Shown here: positions 9,187 to 17,065 of the stretch, one piece after another | Layout of the letters: each line of letters opens with the position of its first letter | Numbering within the stretch: position 1 is the stretch's first letter | Assembly (NCBI GenBank): GCA_938074335.1 | Contig: CALJEL010000096.1 | Span: forward strand, 1-52,498 | Length of the DNA stretch: 52,498 nucleotides | Direction: 5' to 3' | Origin: an uncultured bacterium | GTDB lineage: Bacteria > Nitrospirota > Thermodesulfovibrionia > Thermodesulfovibrionales > CALJEL01 | Made by a program: the position numbers and the translations under genes | The notes under the pieces: generated by a model | What the model saw: the letters and a program-made list of their open reading frames with translations, nothing else | What the model was told of the DNA's origin: nothing | Database searches by the model: none

Positions 9187-10388
9187 GCACCGAATTTTTT
9201 CAGCTTGAGGCTATTGGCAAGGACAAGGCTCATAAGATAGACTGTGGGAAAGATGCCGAGTTCTCCCTTTGCACATTCCCGTTCAGTAAAGGAAGAGCTC
9301 AGACCTCCAAGCACATAGGGAGAATAAAGTAGCACAGGCACAGGATGCCAGCTATGGGATCTTAAGAGACTCGGGGTGGAATGATCGCCTGTGATAACAA
9401 GGACATCAGGCCTCAATGCAAGTATCTCCGGCAGATACTTATCAAACTCTTCAATCTTTTTTACCTTTCCTTCAAAGTCTCCGTCTTCACCATAGGAATC
9501 GACCTTCTTTATATGGACAAAAAAGAAATCATATCTATCATAATACTTCTTTAATGCATCTATCTCCTCAGGGATATCACCCTTTACATCAAGGAGATTC
9601 ATGCCTATGAGCCTTGCAAGCCCCCTGTACATTGGATAGGTGGCAATACAGATGGGCCTCAGTCCATAGGTGCTGCCAAAATCAGGAAGCTCAGGTACCA
9701 TTGAGATTCCCCTTAAAAGCACATAATTGGCAGTTTCTCTGTTCTTTAAATAAAAAAGTATCCTGTCGAGAAGTTTTTTTATAATCTCGGCAACCCCTTC
9801 TGCCTCTACTGAACTAGCCCTGACAGGTAAGGGCTCCCTCCCCTCTTTCTGTGGATCAGTGTCCTCAATATTATCAGAACCAGGTTTCAATGCCTCGGGG
9901 AACCTGAGCACAATGGCAAACCTGTGTTCCATCCCTGGTTTGAATATGACCTCAACACCCTCTATCTCTTTAATGTTTTCTGAAAGATATTCTGTGATCT
10001 TGGCACTCTGAGAGGTAGGGATCCTGCCAGCCCTCCTGTCAACTATAAGGCCATCCTTTAATGTAGCATAGTTTGCCCTTATTGCTATGTCCCTTCTTGT
10101 AAGCTCCACACCAAGTCCAAGGGACTCAAGTACGCCACGACCTATCTGGTATCTAACGGGGTCATACCCGAAGAGGCTCAGGTGACCGGGACCACTTCCA
10201 GGTGTTATACCTGGAAACACAGGCATGTGAAGACCGCAGGCAGATATCCTTGCAAGTTTATCAAGCCCGGGCTTATTAGCTGCTTCAAGCTCTGTCCTTC
10301 CATTTACAGGAAGACCACCAAGCCCATCAAGCACAACAAAGACTATCTTCCTTTCATTCTTCTGAATAAGGGATTTGATCAGCTCCAT
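9183..10388 (-). CDS. apgM: 2,3-bisphosphoglycerate-independent phosphoglycerate mutase, archaeal type
   Basis: A 401-residue enzyme of the alkaline phosphatase superfamily that interconverts 3- and 2-phosphoglycerate. It has the metal-binding N-terminus [21 protein letters not shown], the catalytic region [28 protein letters not shown], and the C-terminal metal ligands [21 protein letters not shown]. Length and motifs match the ApgM type first described in archaea, rather than the 510-residue GpmI type. The start overlaps the stop of a 23-codon micro-ORF (TAATG) and its stop overlaps the TatD-radical SAM gene, so it sits inside a translationally coupled operon. Confidence 0.95.
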   Translation of the reverse strand: MELIKSLIQKNERKIVFVVLDGLGGLPVNGRTELEAANKPGLDKLARISACGLHMPVFPGITPGSGPGHLSLFGYDPVRYQIGRGVLESLGLGVELTRRDIAIRANYATLKDGLIVDRRAGRIPTSQSAKITEYLSENIKEIEGVEVIFKPGMEHRFAIVLRFPEALKPGSDNIEDTDPQKEGREPLPVRASSVEAEGVAEIIKKLLDRILFYLKNRETANYVLLRGISMVPELPDFGSTYGLRPICIATYPMYRGLARLIGMNLLDVKGDIPEEIDALKKYYDRYDFFFVHIKKVDSYGEDGDFEGKVKKIEEFDKYLPEILALRPDVLVITGDHSTPSLLRSHSWHPVPVLLYSPYVLGGLSSSFTERECAKGELGIFPTVYLMSLVLANSLKLKKFGA

Positions 10389-10459
10389 TATGGGCCTTCA
10401 ATCGTGCGGTCATTGCGACCATCTATCCTGTGTCTCTGTGGCACTATCACACCTTTCAT
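10388..10459 (-). CDS. Putative 23-residue micro-ORF between clpX and apgM
   Basis: An open frame of 24 codons begins at an ATG that overlaps the clpX stop (ATGA) and ends at a TAA that overlaps the apgM start (TAATG). The peptide begins [13 protein letters not shown] and is basic and arginine-rich. It fills the clpX-apgM gap exactly, as expected for a translational coupling bridge. No homology is recognised, and at this length coincidence remains possible. Confidence 0.4.
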   Translation of the reverse strand: MKGVIVPQRHRIDGRNDRTIEGP

Positions 10460-11691
10460 GCTGATTCAACGGTATGCCGGTAAATCAGGAGGGGCTTTTC
10501 CTTCTTAAGCACCGTATCTTCATTCACTATACACTCCGATACATCCTTCAAAGAAGGTATCTCATACATTACATCCAGCATCAATTCCTCCAGTATAGCC
10601 CTCAACCCCCTCGCACCGGTCTTTCTCTGCATTGCAAGCCTCGCAACAGCAGATATGGCTCCATCAGTAAATTTGAGTTTTACATTATCAAGGGCAAGGA
10701 GTCTCTGGTATTGTTTGATCAATGCATTCTTTGGCTCTGTAAGGATCTTTATAAGGGCTGCCTCATCAAGTTCATCAAGTGTAGCAACAACAGGAAGCCT
10801 TCCAACAAATTCAGGTATCAGTCCATACTTGATAAGGTCCTGAGGCTCCACCTGTCTTAATAGTGATCCGATCCTTTTATCTTTAAAACTTATCACATCT
10901 GCACCAAAACCAACTGATTTCTTTCCAACCCTTTTTGCAATTATCTCTTCAAGACCAACAAAGGCACCACCACAGATGAAGAGTATGTTTGTGGTATCTA
11001 TCTGGATATATTCCTGCTGTGGATGCTTTCTTCCTCCCTGAGGTGGTACATTTGCCACAGTCCCTTCCAGTATCTTAAGAAGTGCCTGCTGGACACCCTC
11101 ACCTGAAACATCCCTTGTTATTGAAGGATTCTCGGATTTCCTGCTGATCTTATCTATTTCATCAATATAGACTATGCCTCTCTGGCAGCGCTCTATGTCA
11201 TAGTCTGCAGCCTGTAACAACTTGAGCAGTATATTCTCCACATCCTCACCAACATAACCTGCCTCTGTAAGGGTTGTTGCATCAGCTATGGCGAAGGGCA
11301 CATCCAGGAGTTTTGCAAGGGTCTGGGCAAGGAGTGTCTTTCCTGTGCCTGTTGGTCCTATAAGAAGGATATTTGACTTCTGAAGCTCCACATCACCAGC
11401 ATGGGGAGAATATATCCTCTTGTAATGATTATGGACTGCCACAGAAAGGATCTTTTTTGCCCTCTCCTGACCAACAACATATTCATCAAGAAACTGATGA
11501 ATCTCCCTTGGAGTCGGCAGCCTCATGCCAGAGGCAGGGATTGCCTCATAAACCTCCTCTGCTATTATTTCTCTGCAAAGCTCCACACACTCATCGCAAA
11601 TAAACACAGAAGGTCCTGCAATGAGTTTTTTAACCTCATCCTGAGGTTTTCCGCAGAAGGAACATCTAAGTGAAGGATTCTTCTTTGCCAT
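10456..11691 (-). CDS. clpX: ATP-dependent Clp protease ATP-binding subunit ClpX
   Basis: A 411-residue AAA+ unfoldase that feeds substrates to ClpP. The N-terminal zinc-binding domain uses C10, C13, C32 and C35 ([14 protein letters not shown]). Walker A is GPTGTGKT at 112-119, Walker B is [13 protein letters not shown], and the [13 protein letters not shown] and [19 protein letters not shown] sensor regions are intact. It is preceded by clpP at 11 bases and shares an ATGA with the micro-ORF that follows, in the usual tig-clpP-clpX order. Confidence 0.98.
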   Translation of the reverse strand: MAKKNPSLRCSFCGKPQDEVKKLIAGPSVFICDECVELCREIIAEEVYEAIPASGMRLPTPREIHQFLDEYVVGQERAKKILSVAVHNHYKRIYSPHAGDVELQKSNILLIGPTGTGKTLLAQTLAKLLDVPFAIADATTLTEAGYVGEDVENILLKLLQAADYDIERCQRGIVYIDEIDKISRKSENPSITRDVSGEGVQQALLKILEGTVANVPPQGGRKHPQQEYIQIDTTNILFICGGAFVGLEEIIAKRVGKKSVGFGADVISFKDKRIGSLLRQVEPQDLIKYGLIPEFVGRLPVVATLDELDEAALIKILTEPKNALIKQYQRLLALDNVKLKFTDGAISAVARLAMQRKTGARGLRAILEELMLDVMYEIPSLKDVSECIVNEDTVLKKEKPLLIYRHTVESA

Positions 11692-11702
11692 CTATCAATA
11701 CC

Positions 11703-12296
11703 TCATTTATTCTTTTTTAATGTTGTTATCACAGAATCAACGATCCCATAATTTAAGGCCTCTTCGGCAGACATAAAAAAATCCCTCTCTGTATCCTGCT
11801 GTATCTTCTCATAGGGCTGACCTGTATGAGAGGACAGGATTCTGTTAAGGGTCTCTTTCATCTTAAGGATTTCCTTTGCATGGATCTCCACATCAGTGGC
11901 CTGACCATAAAATCCACCCATAGGCTGGTGTATCATTATCCTTGAATGGGGAAGGGCATATCTCTTCCCCTTACTTCCTGCTGAAAGGAGCAGGGCTCCC
12001 ATACTTGCAGCCATACCAATGCAGTAGGTGGCAATATCGCATTTCACATACTGCATGGTGTCATAAATAGCAAGCCCGGCTGAGACAGAGCCTCCAGGCG
12101 AATTGATATACACATGGATATCCCTTTCCGGATCCTCTGATTGAAGGAACAATAGCTGGGCAATAACCAGATTCGCTATGTAGTCATCTATTGGTGCACC
12201 GATAAAAATTATCCTGTCTTTTAAAAGCCTTGAATAGATATCATAGGCACGCTCTGTCCTGCCTGTCTGTTCTATTACAATCGGTATTATGCTCAT
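11703..12296 (-). CDS. clpP: ATP-dependent Clp protease proteolytic subunit
   Basis: A 197-residue serine protease that forms the tetradecameric chamber of ClpXP. The catalytic triad is S98 ([14 protein letters not shown]), H123 (MIHQPMGG) and D172 ([13 protein letters not shown]). The oxyanion-hole motif [18 protein letters not shown] is present. The sequence starts [28 protein letters not shown], in the processing-site context usual for ClpP (first residues shown only in part as evidence). It lies four bases after tig and 11 bases before clpX. Confidence 0.98.
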   Translation of the reverse strand: MSIIPIVIEQTGRTERAYDIYSRLLKDRIIFIGAPIDDYIANLVIAQLLFLQSEDPERDIHVYINSPGGSVSAGLAIYDTMQYVKCDIATYCIGMAASMGALLLSAGSKGKRYALPHSRIMIHQPMGGFYGQATDVEIHAKEILKMKETLNRILSSHTGQPYEKIQQDTERDFFMSAEEALNYGIVDSVITTLKKNK

Positions 12297-12300
12297 TCTT

Positions 12301-13539
12301 TTAACCTTTCTCTATTATTTTTTTGTGGATGGTGTCAAGGACCTTTTCTTCATAAACAGCCCTTCTTAAGGCATCCCTCTTTTCTTTATCACTCATATAA
12401 TATTTTACAATAAACTCAGGGCTCACAAGCAACCTCTGACTCAGGTCAACTATATAGGATTTTATATCCTGCTCATTAATCTCAATATTCTCTCTTTCAC
12501 CAATCACCTCCAGAAGGATGGATGCCTTAACCTTTCTTATAGACTGAGGCCTTAATTCTTCCATGACCTCCTCATCCTTTCTCTGATCATCTGGGACCTG
12601 CCTTCTCATGTCTTCAAGGTCTGCCATGAGCTGTTCCTGAAGGAGCTGTTCAGGGATCTCAAAATCAACAGCATCCACAAGTTTATTAAGAAGCTCACCC
12701 TTCTGCCTGAAGGCCTCTTCCTTCTCCTTTTTCTTTAAGAGATTCTCCCTTATCCTTGTCTTAAGCATTTCAAGGTTATCAAAACCCACATCCTTTGCCA
12801 GCTCATCATCTATCTCCGGGAGTTCTCTCCTTTTAACCTCCTTCACAGTAACCTTTACCTTTACCTTCTTATCAGCGAGGTCCTCATTCCTGAAATCAGG
12901 AGGAAACTGGACCTCAAATTCTACAGAATCTGACTTTTTTAAACCGGTAAGTTGCCTTGAAAATTCTTCAGGAAAAAGGTCTGTACCTATCTTGAAGACC
13001 TGGTCTGAATAACTTATGTTTAACTCTGGTATCTCATAATCCATGATTACAAGATCATCTTCCCTTACTGGTTCATCAACAGGTTTATATACTGATCTGC
13101 TTTCCTGAAGGCCTTTCAGGGTTTCTTCAATCTCGGAGTCATCCACCTTGACCTCTTTTCTTTCTATTACAATAGAATCATAATTTATATCCTTAATATC
13201 CGGTCTTACCTCTACAAGAAAGGTGAGTTTAAGTGGAGACTTTCTTTCAAATTTAAACTCCTCCTCAAGAACCGGCATACTGACAGGCCTGATAGCTGTC
13301 TCCTGAACAGCCTGTGCATAATATTCAGTAACGATCTCCTCAATAACCTCCTGTTCTATCTCCTTGCCAAATTTTTTCTCAATGATATCAAGAGGCACCT
13401 TCCCTGGTCTGAAACCTGGCATCTTTAACTTCTTCTGGGTATCAAGAAGTGCCTTTTTTATCTTCTCCTCAATTGCAATGGCAGGTATCTCAATCTTCAA
13501 CCTCTTTTTCGTCCCGCTTATGTCCTCAATCTCTACCAT
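12301..13539 (-). CDS. tig: Trigger factor
   Basis: A 412-residue ribosome-associated chaperone. The N-terminal ribosome-binding domain ends with the signature [18 protein letters not shown], which includes the L23-contact GFRPGK. A PPIase-like FKBP domain follows at about 150-235 ([11 protein letters not shown] ... [15 protein letters not shown]), then a highly charged helical C-terminal arm domain. The start has GGAGGT in the dapL-tig gap. It stands immediately upstream of clpP, the common bacterial arrangement. Confidence 0.96.
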   Translation of the reverse strand: MVEIEDISGTKKRLKIEIPAIAIEEKIKKALLDTQKKLKMPGFRPGKVPLDIIEKKFGKEIEQEVIEEIVTEYYAQAVQETAIRPVSMPVLEEEFKFERKSPLKLTFLVEVRPDIKDINYDSIVIERKEVKVDDSEIEETLKGLQESRSVYKPVDEPVREDDLVIMDYEIPELNISYSDQVFKIGTDLFPEEFSRQLTGLKKSDSVEFEVQFPPDFRNEDLADKKVKVKVTVKEVKRRELPEIDDELAKDVGFDNLEMLKTRIRENLLKKKEKEEAFRQKGELLNKLVDAVDFEIPEQLLQEQLMADLEDMRRQVPDDQRKDEEVMEELRPQSIRKVKASILLEVIGERENIEINEQDIKSYIVDLSQRLLVSPEFIVKYYMSDKEKRDALRRAVYEEKVLDTIHKKIIEKG

Positions 13540-13543
13540 TTAA

Positions 13544-14722
13544 TTACCTCCATATCTGTTTTATTCTCTCAGCAGCTTCCTTAATCCTCTTTAGCTCTGC
13601 CGTAAGGGCAAATCTTACATATCCCTCTCCTGCATCACCAAAGCCAACACCAGGGGTAGCAAGTACATGGGCCTTTTCAAGCATCTTTTTAACGAAATTA
13701 GTTGAATCATATCCATCAGGCACCCTTGCCCATACATAAAAGGTTGCCTCAGGTTTTATGGCCTTGAGGGGAGTGCTCTGAAGACCTTCAAGAAGGGCAT
13801 CCCTTCTTTCCTGAAACCTCTTCCTCAGTTCAGAAAGGACACTGTCTTCAGTATTCAGGGCAACAACTGCAGCCTCCTGAATTGCCTGAAATACTCCTGA
13901 GTCAAGATTTGTCTTTATCTTGCCAAGACCTGCTATGACTTCTCTGTTTCCAGCAGCAAAACCTATCCTCCAGCCCGTCATACAATAGGTCTTTGAAAGC
14001 GAATGGAATTCTATCCCGACCTCTTTTGCTCCATCAACACTCAAAAAACTTAAGGGCCTCTTATTGTCAAAATATATCTCTGAATAGGCTGCATCATGAC
14101 AGACTATGATATTGTACTTTGCTGCAAACTCTATAACTTTCTTAAAGAAATCCTCTTTTGCAGTTGCTGCTGTTGGATTGTTTGGATAGTTTATAAACAT
14201 AAGCTTTGCTTTCCTTGCCACATCCTCAGGTATGGCGTCAATATCTGGCAGAAAGCCATTCTCCTCCTTAAGGGGCATGAAATAACTCGCACCACCGGCA
14301 AAAAGTGTTCCTATGCTATAGACAGGATAGCCCGGAGACGGCACAAGAACTATATCCCCCGGGTTTACAAAGGCAAGGGGGACATGTCCAATACCTTCTT
14401 TTGAACCAATCAGTGATAACACCTCTGTGTCAGGATCAAGCTGTACATTAAACCTCCTTTTGTACCACTTAGCAACTGCATCCCTGTAACTCTGCATCCC
14501 CTCATAGGATGGATAGCGATGGTGCTCTGGTTTTTCAACTGCCTTTTTCATTGCCTCCACAATATGCTGGGGAGTGGGGATATCAGGATCCCCGATACTC
14601 AGGTCAATGAGGTCAGCACCTTCTTGAAGGGCCTTCCTCTTCATTGCATCAATACGGGCAAAAAGATATGGTGGCAGATTACGCACCCGATCAGCAAGCT
14701 CAATATGCAAAGAATACTTCAC
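13544..14722 (-). CDS. dapL: LL-diaminopimelate aminotransferase
   Basis: A 392-residue fold-type I PLP aminotransferase that converts tetrahydrodipicolinate directly to LL-diaminopimelate, for lysine and peptidoglycan. Marks are the N-terminal [50 protein letters not shown] and the PLP lysine K244 in [16 protein letters not shown]. The longer frame begins at a GTG at 14728, but that codon overlaps the AGGAGG sequence itself; the GTG at 14722 has the correct five-base spacing and is preferred. The protein resembles the DapL2 branch of methanogens and deep-branching bacteria. It is the first gene of the dapL-tig-clpPX-apgM operon. Confidence 0.92.
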   Translation of the reverse strand: MKYSLHIELADRVRNLPPYLFARIDAMKRKALQEGADLIDLSIGDPDIPTPQHIVEAMKKAVEKPEHHRYPSYEGMQSYRDAVAKWYKRRFNVQLDPDTEVLSLIGSKEGIGHVPLAFVNPGDIVLVPSPGYPVYSIGTLFAGGASYFMPLKEENGFLPDIDAIPEDVARKAKLMFINYPNNPTAATAKEDFFKKVIEFAAKYNIIVCHDAAYSEIYFDNKRPLSFLSVDGAKEVGIEFHSLSKTYCMTGWRIGFAAGNREVIAGLGKIKTNLDSGVFQAIQEAAVVALNTEDSVLSELRKRFQERRDALLEGLQSTPLKAIKPEATFYVWARVPDGYDSTNFVKKMLEKAHVLATPGVGFGDAGEGYVRFALTAELKRIKEAAERIKQIWR

Positions 14723-14757
14723 AGGCACCTCCTCAGGATTTGAAAGTTGAATTAATA

Positions 14758-14787
14758 ATTATAATATTTAAGACCATAGAGTTTCAA
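14758..14787 (-). promoter_or_regulatory. Promoter of the dapL operon
   Basis: On the minus strand, TTGAAA (14787-14782) and a perfect TATAAT (14763-14758) are separated by 18 bases. The predicted transcript would start near 14751, about 29 bases before the GTG start of dapL. Confidence 0.6.
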
Positions 14788-14802
14788 TTACACAAATACG
14801 AC

Positions 14803-14878
14803 GTGTGGTTACTATATTGAAATGTCACACATAATTACTATTTTAAAATGTCACATATATGGTAGTCTCCTTCTTAAG
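14803..14878. repeat. Insertion-sequence end, copy 1 (76-bp direct repeat)
   Basis: A 76-base sequence that recurs at 16642-16717 in the same orientation with one visible mismatch. It holds two spaced copies of AAATGTCACA, a subterminal repeat pattern expected of a transposase-bound end. The second copy leads into a transposase start remnant, which identifies this as the 5-prime end of the same element. Here no transposase codons follow. Confidence 0.8.
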
Positions 14879-14908
14879 TAGGTAGCCGAAGGCTTCCAGC
14901 CTGCGATG

Positions 14909-15145
14909 TCAAGCAAGTCCTGCACCTCGTAGGTGCAGTTTTTTGTGATAAAGCCTAACACTATGTCGGGGGTGCTCAATTGGAGACTGTGAGGCGATCA
15001 TAATACCATATTCCTCTGAGGAGACATGGCAATGAGGAAACACCTTTTTTAATGAATTATAAATGGTTCCATTTAATCTTTGAAGTGGTCTGACTTTTCC
15101 AATGCCTGATATAAGATCTGGAAGAGTTGACTTTATCCTTTCCAT
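14909..15145 (-). pseudogene. Possible remnant of a spermidine-synthase-like protein
   Basis: A 78-codon open frame whose central part (about 14976-15090) reads TIYNSLKKVFPHCHVSSEEYG followed by IMIASQSPI. This resembles the C-terminal part of spermidine synthase-like proteins, where a YxSLxxVFPHVxVxxxE stretch is common. The catalytic Rossmann core is absent. The 3-prime end of the frame runs into a repeated hairpin at 14920-14938. It sits between the two insertion-sequence ends in decayed DNA, so it is read as a fragment and not as a working gene. Confidence 0.4.
14920..14938 (+). repeat. CTGCACCT hairpin followed by T-run, copy 1
   Basis: CTGCACCT-CGT-AGGTGCAG is a perfect 8-bp stem followed on the plus strand by TTTTTTG, so it has terminator-like form. 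The same hairpin recurs at 15356-15372 and, with the complementary loop, at 44971-44991. Confidence 0.7.
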
Positions 15146-15159
15146 AGGAAGGGGTGTTT

Positions 15160-15190
15160 CACGGGGGTGAAGCTTGTCTTCACCCCCGTG
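15160..15190 (+). repeat. Covarying hairpin of the composite repeat, solo copy
   Basis: Arms CACGGGGGTGAAG and CTTCACCCCCGTG around CTTGT. Compared with the hairpins at 137-165 and 52373-52401 there is one extra G in the left arm and one matching extra C in the right arm, so pairing is kept. The rest of the composite element is missing here. Confidence 0.8.
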
Positions 15191-15245
15191 CTGAAGTACC
15201 TAAGGATCTGGCACCTCAAGTTCCTGCTAAGCAGGAATGTCCGAA

Positions 15246-15325
15246 GACAAAGTAGTGCGACAGAGCGACAGAACGACAGTGCGACGTAAGGGTGTTCTGT
15301 GTAGTCTATTGCACTATCGCACTAT
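15246..15325. repeat. Degenerate GCGACA tandem units with inverted partner
   Basis: Short units such as GTGCGACA, GAGCGACA, GAACGACA and GTGCGACG follow each other from about 15249 to 15285. A reverse-complement partner (TTGCACTATCGCACTA) follows at about 15309-15324. The same unit type appears at 40894-40926, so it belongs to the tandem-repeat family seen in the other islands. No coding potential is seen between 15199 and 15514 apart from a 32-codon frame listed among the rejected items. Confidence 0.65.
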
Positions 15326-15355
15326 GGTGAGGCAACCTGCCAGTAAGGTAAAACT

Positions 15356-15399
15356 TGCACCTCGTAGGTGCAGCTTTTTGTGAATAGGTGCAGTTTTTT
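15356..15399 (+). repeat. CTGCACCT hairpin, copy 2, with a partial third copy
   Basis: TGCACCT-CGT-AGGTGCA at 15356-15372 is followed by a T-run. A half copy, AGGTGCAGTTTTTTATG, follows at 15386-15402, so the hairpin has been partly duplicated in tandem. Confidence 0.65.
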
Positions 15400-15514
15400 A
15401 TGATATTTTCCAATGCAAGCTGTGATACTCCTACAGCAGCAGGAAGTTTCATAAGAAGCCAGATCGAGACAATGCAGGCAAAAAAGAGGACATGGTAGAC
15501 CAGGTGCAGCAGGG

Positions 15515-16219
15515 CTAGAAGGCCAGCCCTGCTGTAAGATAGGTATAATGGAAGGGAATTTTTTCTATAGAATAGATGCTGTATCTAAGAGATGATACGA
15601 ACCTTTTATAGCCATACTTAAGTTCCAGTCCATAACCCAGATTTGTTGTATTATAGAGCTTTTTCTTTCTTTCAATGTTAGCTATTTTAAATTCGAAATC
15701 TACATGGCCATCTATGGGAATAAACGCCTCAGCCATGAATTCAAGCATATGGGGACCAGAAGCCTCTTTAAAAAACAATCCCTGTGATATATAGAGCTCT
15801 TCTATTTTAAGGTCAAACTTACCTTTTATTTGGGGGTATGCAGTAGGTCCACCTGTTGCATCCATATGTGTAATCCTGTAGACAGGTCCTATATAGATAC
15901 TTTCAAAAGTAATACCTGTTCTAACAGTTGCAGTACTTATATTCCATGATGATTGTGTTCCGTATTTTTCTATTCCTTCCTTATCACTGATAGTACCAAT
16001 AGCTTCTGTCCTTACCTGTAAATCATTGCCAAGTTTTATATAATTTACTGCCCTTAAGCCATATAGCTTGTAATACAGTTTTATAGTACCTTCTTCATAT
16101 CCGATATTCTTAACCACTGCAGTTCCTGTGACAGCCTCTACATGCGTTTCAGCATAGGAAGCACCGTAAAAAACTGCTGTGATCATAAATACGATCAGTA
16201 AAGTAATAAGCTTCTTCAT
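15515..16219 (-). CDS. Exported beta-rich protein, possibly outer membrane
   Basis: A 234-residue protein with a clear signal peptide: MKKLIT, then a hydrophobic core, then FYGASYA with probable cleavage before ETHVEA. The mature part is rich in alternating polar and aromatic residues, and the C-terminus is LTAGLAF, ending in phenylalanine as in many outer-membrane beta barrels. No family is recognised. The start has AAAGGAGG seven bases upstream. A 10-bp stem hairpin (CAGCAGGGCT/AGCCCTGCTG, about 15508-15534) spans the stop codon. The gene lies alone between two direct repeats of an insertion-sequence end. Confidence 0.75.
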   Translation of the reverse strand: MKKLITLLIVFMITAVFYGASYAETHVEAVTGTAVVKNIGYEEGTIKLYYKLYGLRAVNYIKLGNDLQVRTEAIGTISDKEGIEKYGTQSSWNISTATVRTGITFESIYIGPVYRITHMDATGGPTAYPQIKGKFDLKIEELYISQGLFFKEASGPHMLEFMAEAFIPIDGHVDFEFKIANIERKKKLYNTTNLGYGLELKYGYKRFVSSLRYSIYSIEKIPFHYTYLTAGLAF

Positions 16220-16641
16220 GTTGCCTCCTTTTTACTCTATAAGTTTTACATCTAATGAATTGCTTTTTGACCTCTTGGTAAATATGTCCCATCAGCAAAT
16301 TGACTGCCTTCACAGGTCATGTCTGGCATTGGTACATTTTGTGCCGATACAGGCGAAAAAAACCATGATAAAAAATAAAAGAAGGCATAAAAGCTCTACT
16401 GCAACCCTAATATACTGTCCTTATGAATACTTTATCAACACACTAATCTATACTGACGGTTTCTGTCTCCATCATAACCACCATTCACTCTCACCTAAGA
16501 CATATTCTTCTGTCGGCAGTTTCTCTAAAAGTCTTTAAAGGCTGTTCCCCAACAGCAATAGTATAAGTATGCTCGCCAGTATCCCCACTTTAGCAGCAAG
16601 TATACCATATATTGCTTATAATTAAAAAGAGTGAAAGATTT

Positions 16642-16717
16642 GTGTGGTTACTATATTGAAATGTCACACATAATTACTATTTTAAAATGTCACATATTTG
16701 GTAGTCTCCTTCTTAAG
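16642..16717. repeat. Insertion-sequence end, copy 2
   Basis: Near-identical to 14803-14878 in the same orientation. About 15 bases after it a ribosome binding site (AAGGAGGAG) and a transposase-like start codon follow, which shows it is the transposase-proximal end of an element. No other gene is supported in 16220-17065: 16220-16640 holds only a short hairpin (GCTGTT-CCCC-AACAGC, 16541-16556), and 16821-17030 shows nothing recognisable. Confidence 0.8.
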
Positions 16718-16743
16718 GATAAGAACATTTTAAGGAGGAGGCT

Positions 16744-16820
16744 ATGCAGAAAAGATACATTATCACGAGGAAGAGATGAAAAGGTATGAAGTTTTAAGGG
16801 ATGATGAGGATTTATTATAA
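16744..16820 (+). pseudogene. Transposase N-terminal remnant (ISNCY/IS1202-like)
   Basis: After AAGGAGGAG, an ATG opens MQKRYIITRKR and stops. Shifting frame gives EEEMKRYEVLRDDEDLL and then a stop, so the first ~25 codons are recognisable across a frameshift and the remainder is gone. The MKRYEVL start resembles helix-turn-helix transposases of the ISNCY/IS1202 group; the family name is tentative. Together with the 76-bp end just upstream this is a dead insertion-sequence fragment. Confidence 0.6.
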
Positions 16821-17030
16821 AACTGTTGCTCTGTGGTCAGCTAACCTTTCCCATGCTATTATTTTATCCATAATTTTCAGAGGGATAAGAATCTATATTG
16901 ACCTATCTTTTCACTCAGAAGCCCGAGGAAGGTAAATAAGGAAAATATGGCAAATATACTGAATGACTTAATCAGTTGCTTACTTTAAAAATCAGTTATC
17001 ATTCAACATTTATCTGTCCTGAAGGACTTT

Positions 17031-17059
17031 TTCCCGGGCCCCATGACAGGACCCGGGAA
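17031..17059 (-). terminator. Hairpin just after cooS
   Basis: TTCCCGGGCCC and GGACCCGGGAA form an 11-bp stem with one mismatch and a seven-base loop, seven bases past the cooS stop. There is no T-run after it on the minus strand, so it is more likely a 3-prime-end stabiliser or a factor-dependent stop than a textbook intrinsic terminator. Confidence 0.45.
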
Positions 17060-17065
17060 GTTTCT

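Noticed and set aside
15400-15498. 32-codon plus-strand frame starting MIFSNASCDTPTAAG
   Set aside because: It has a protein-like composition and could be a gene tail left in the island, but no ribosome binding site or recognised family supports it.
16179-16538. 119-codon plus-strand frame
   Set aside because: It overlaps the signal-peptide end of the exported protein gene on the other strand, lacks a binding site and has random-looking composition.
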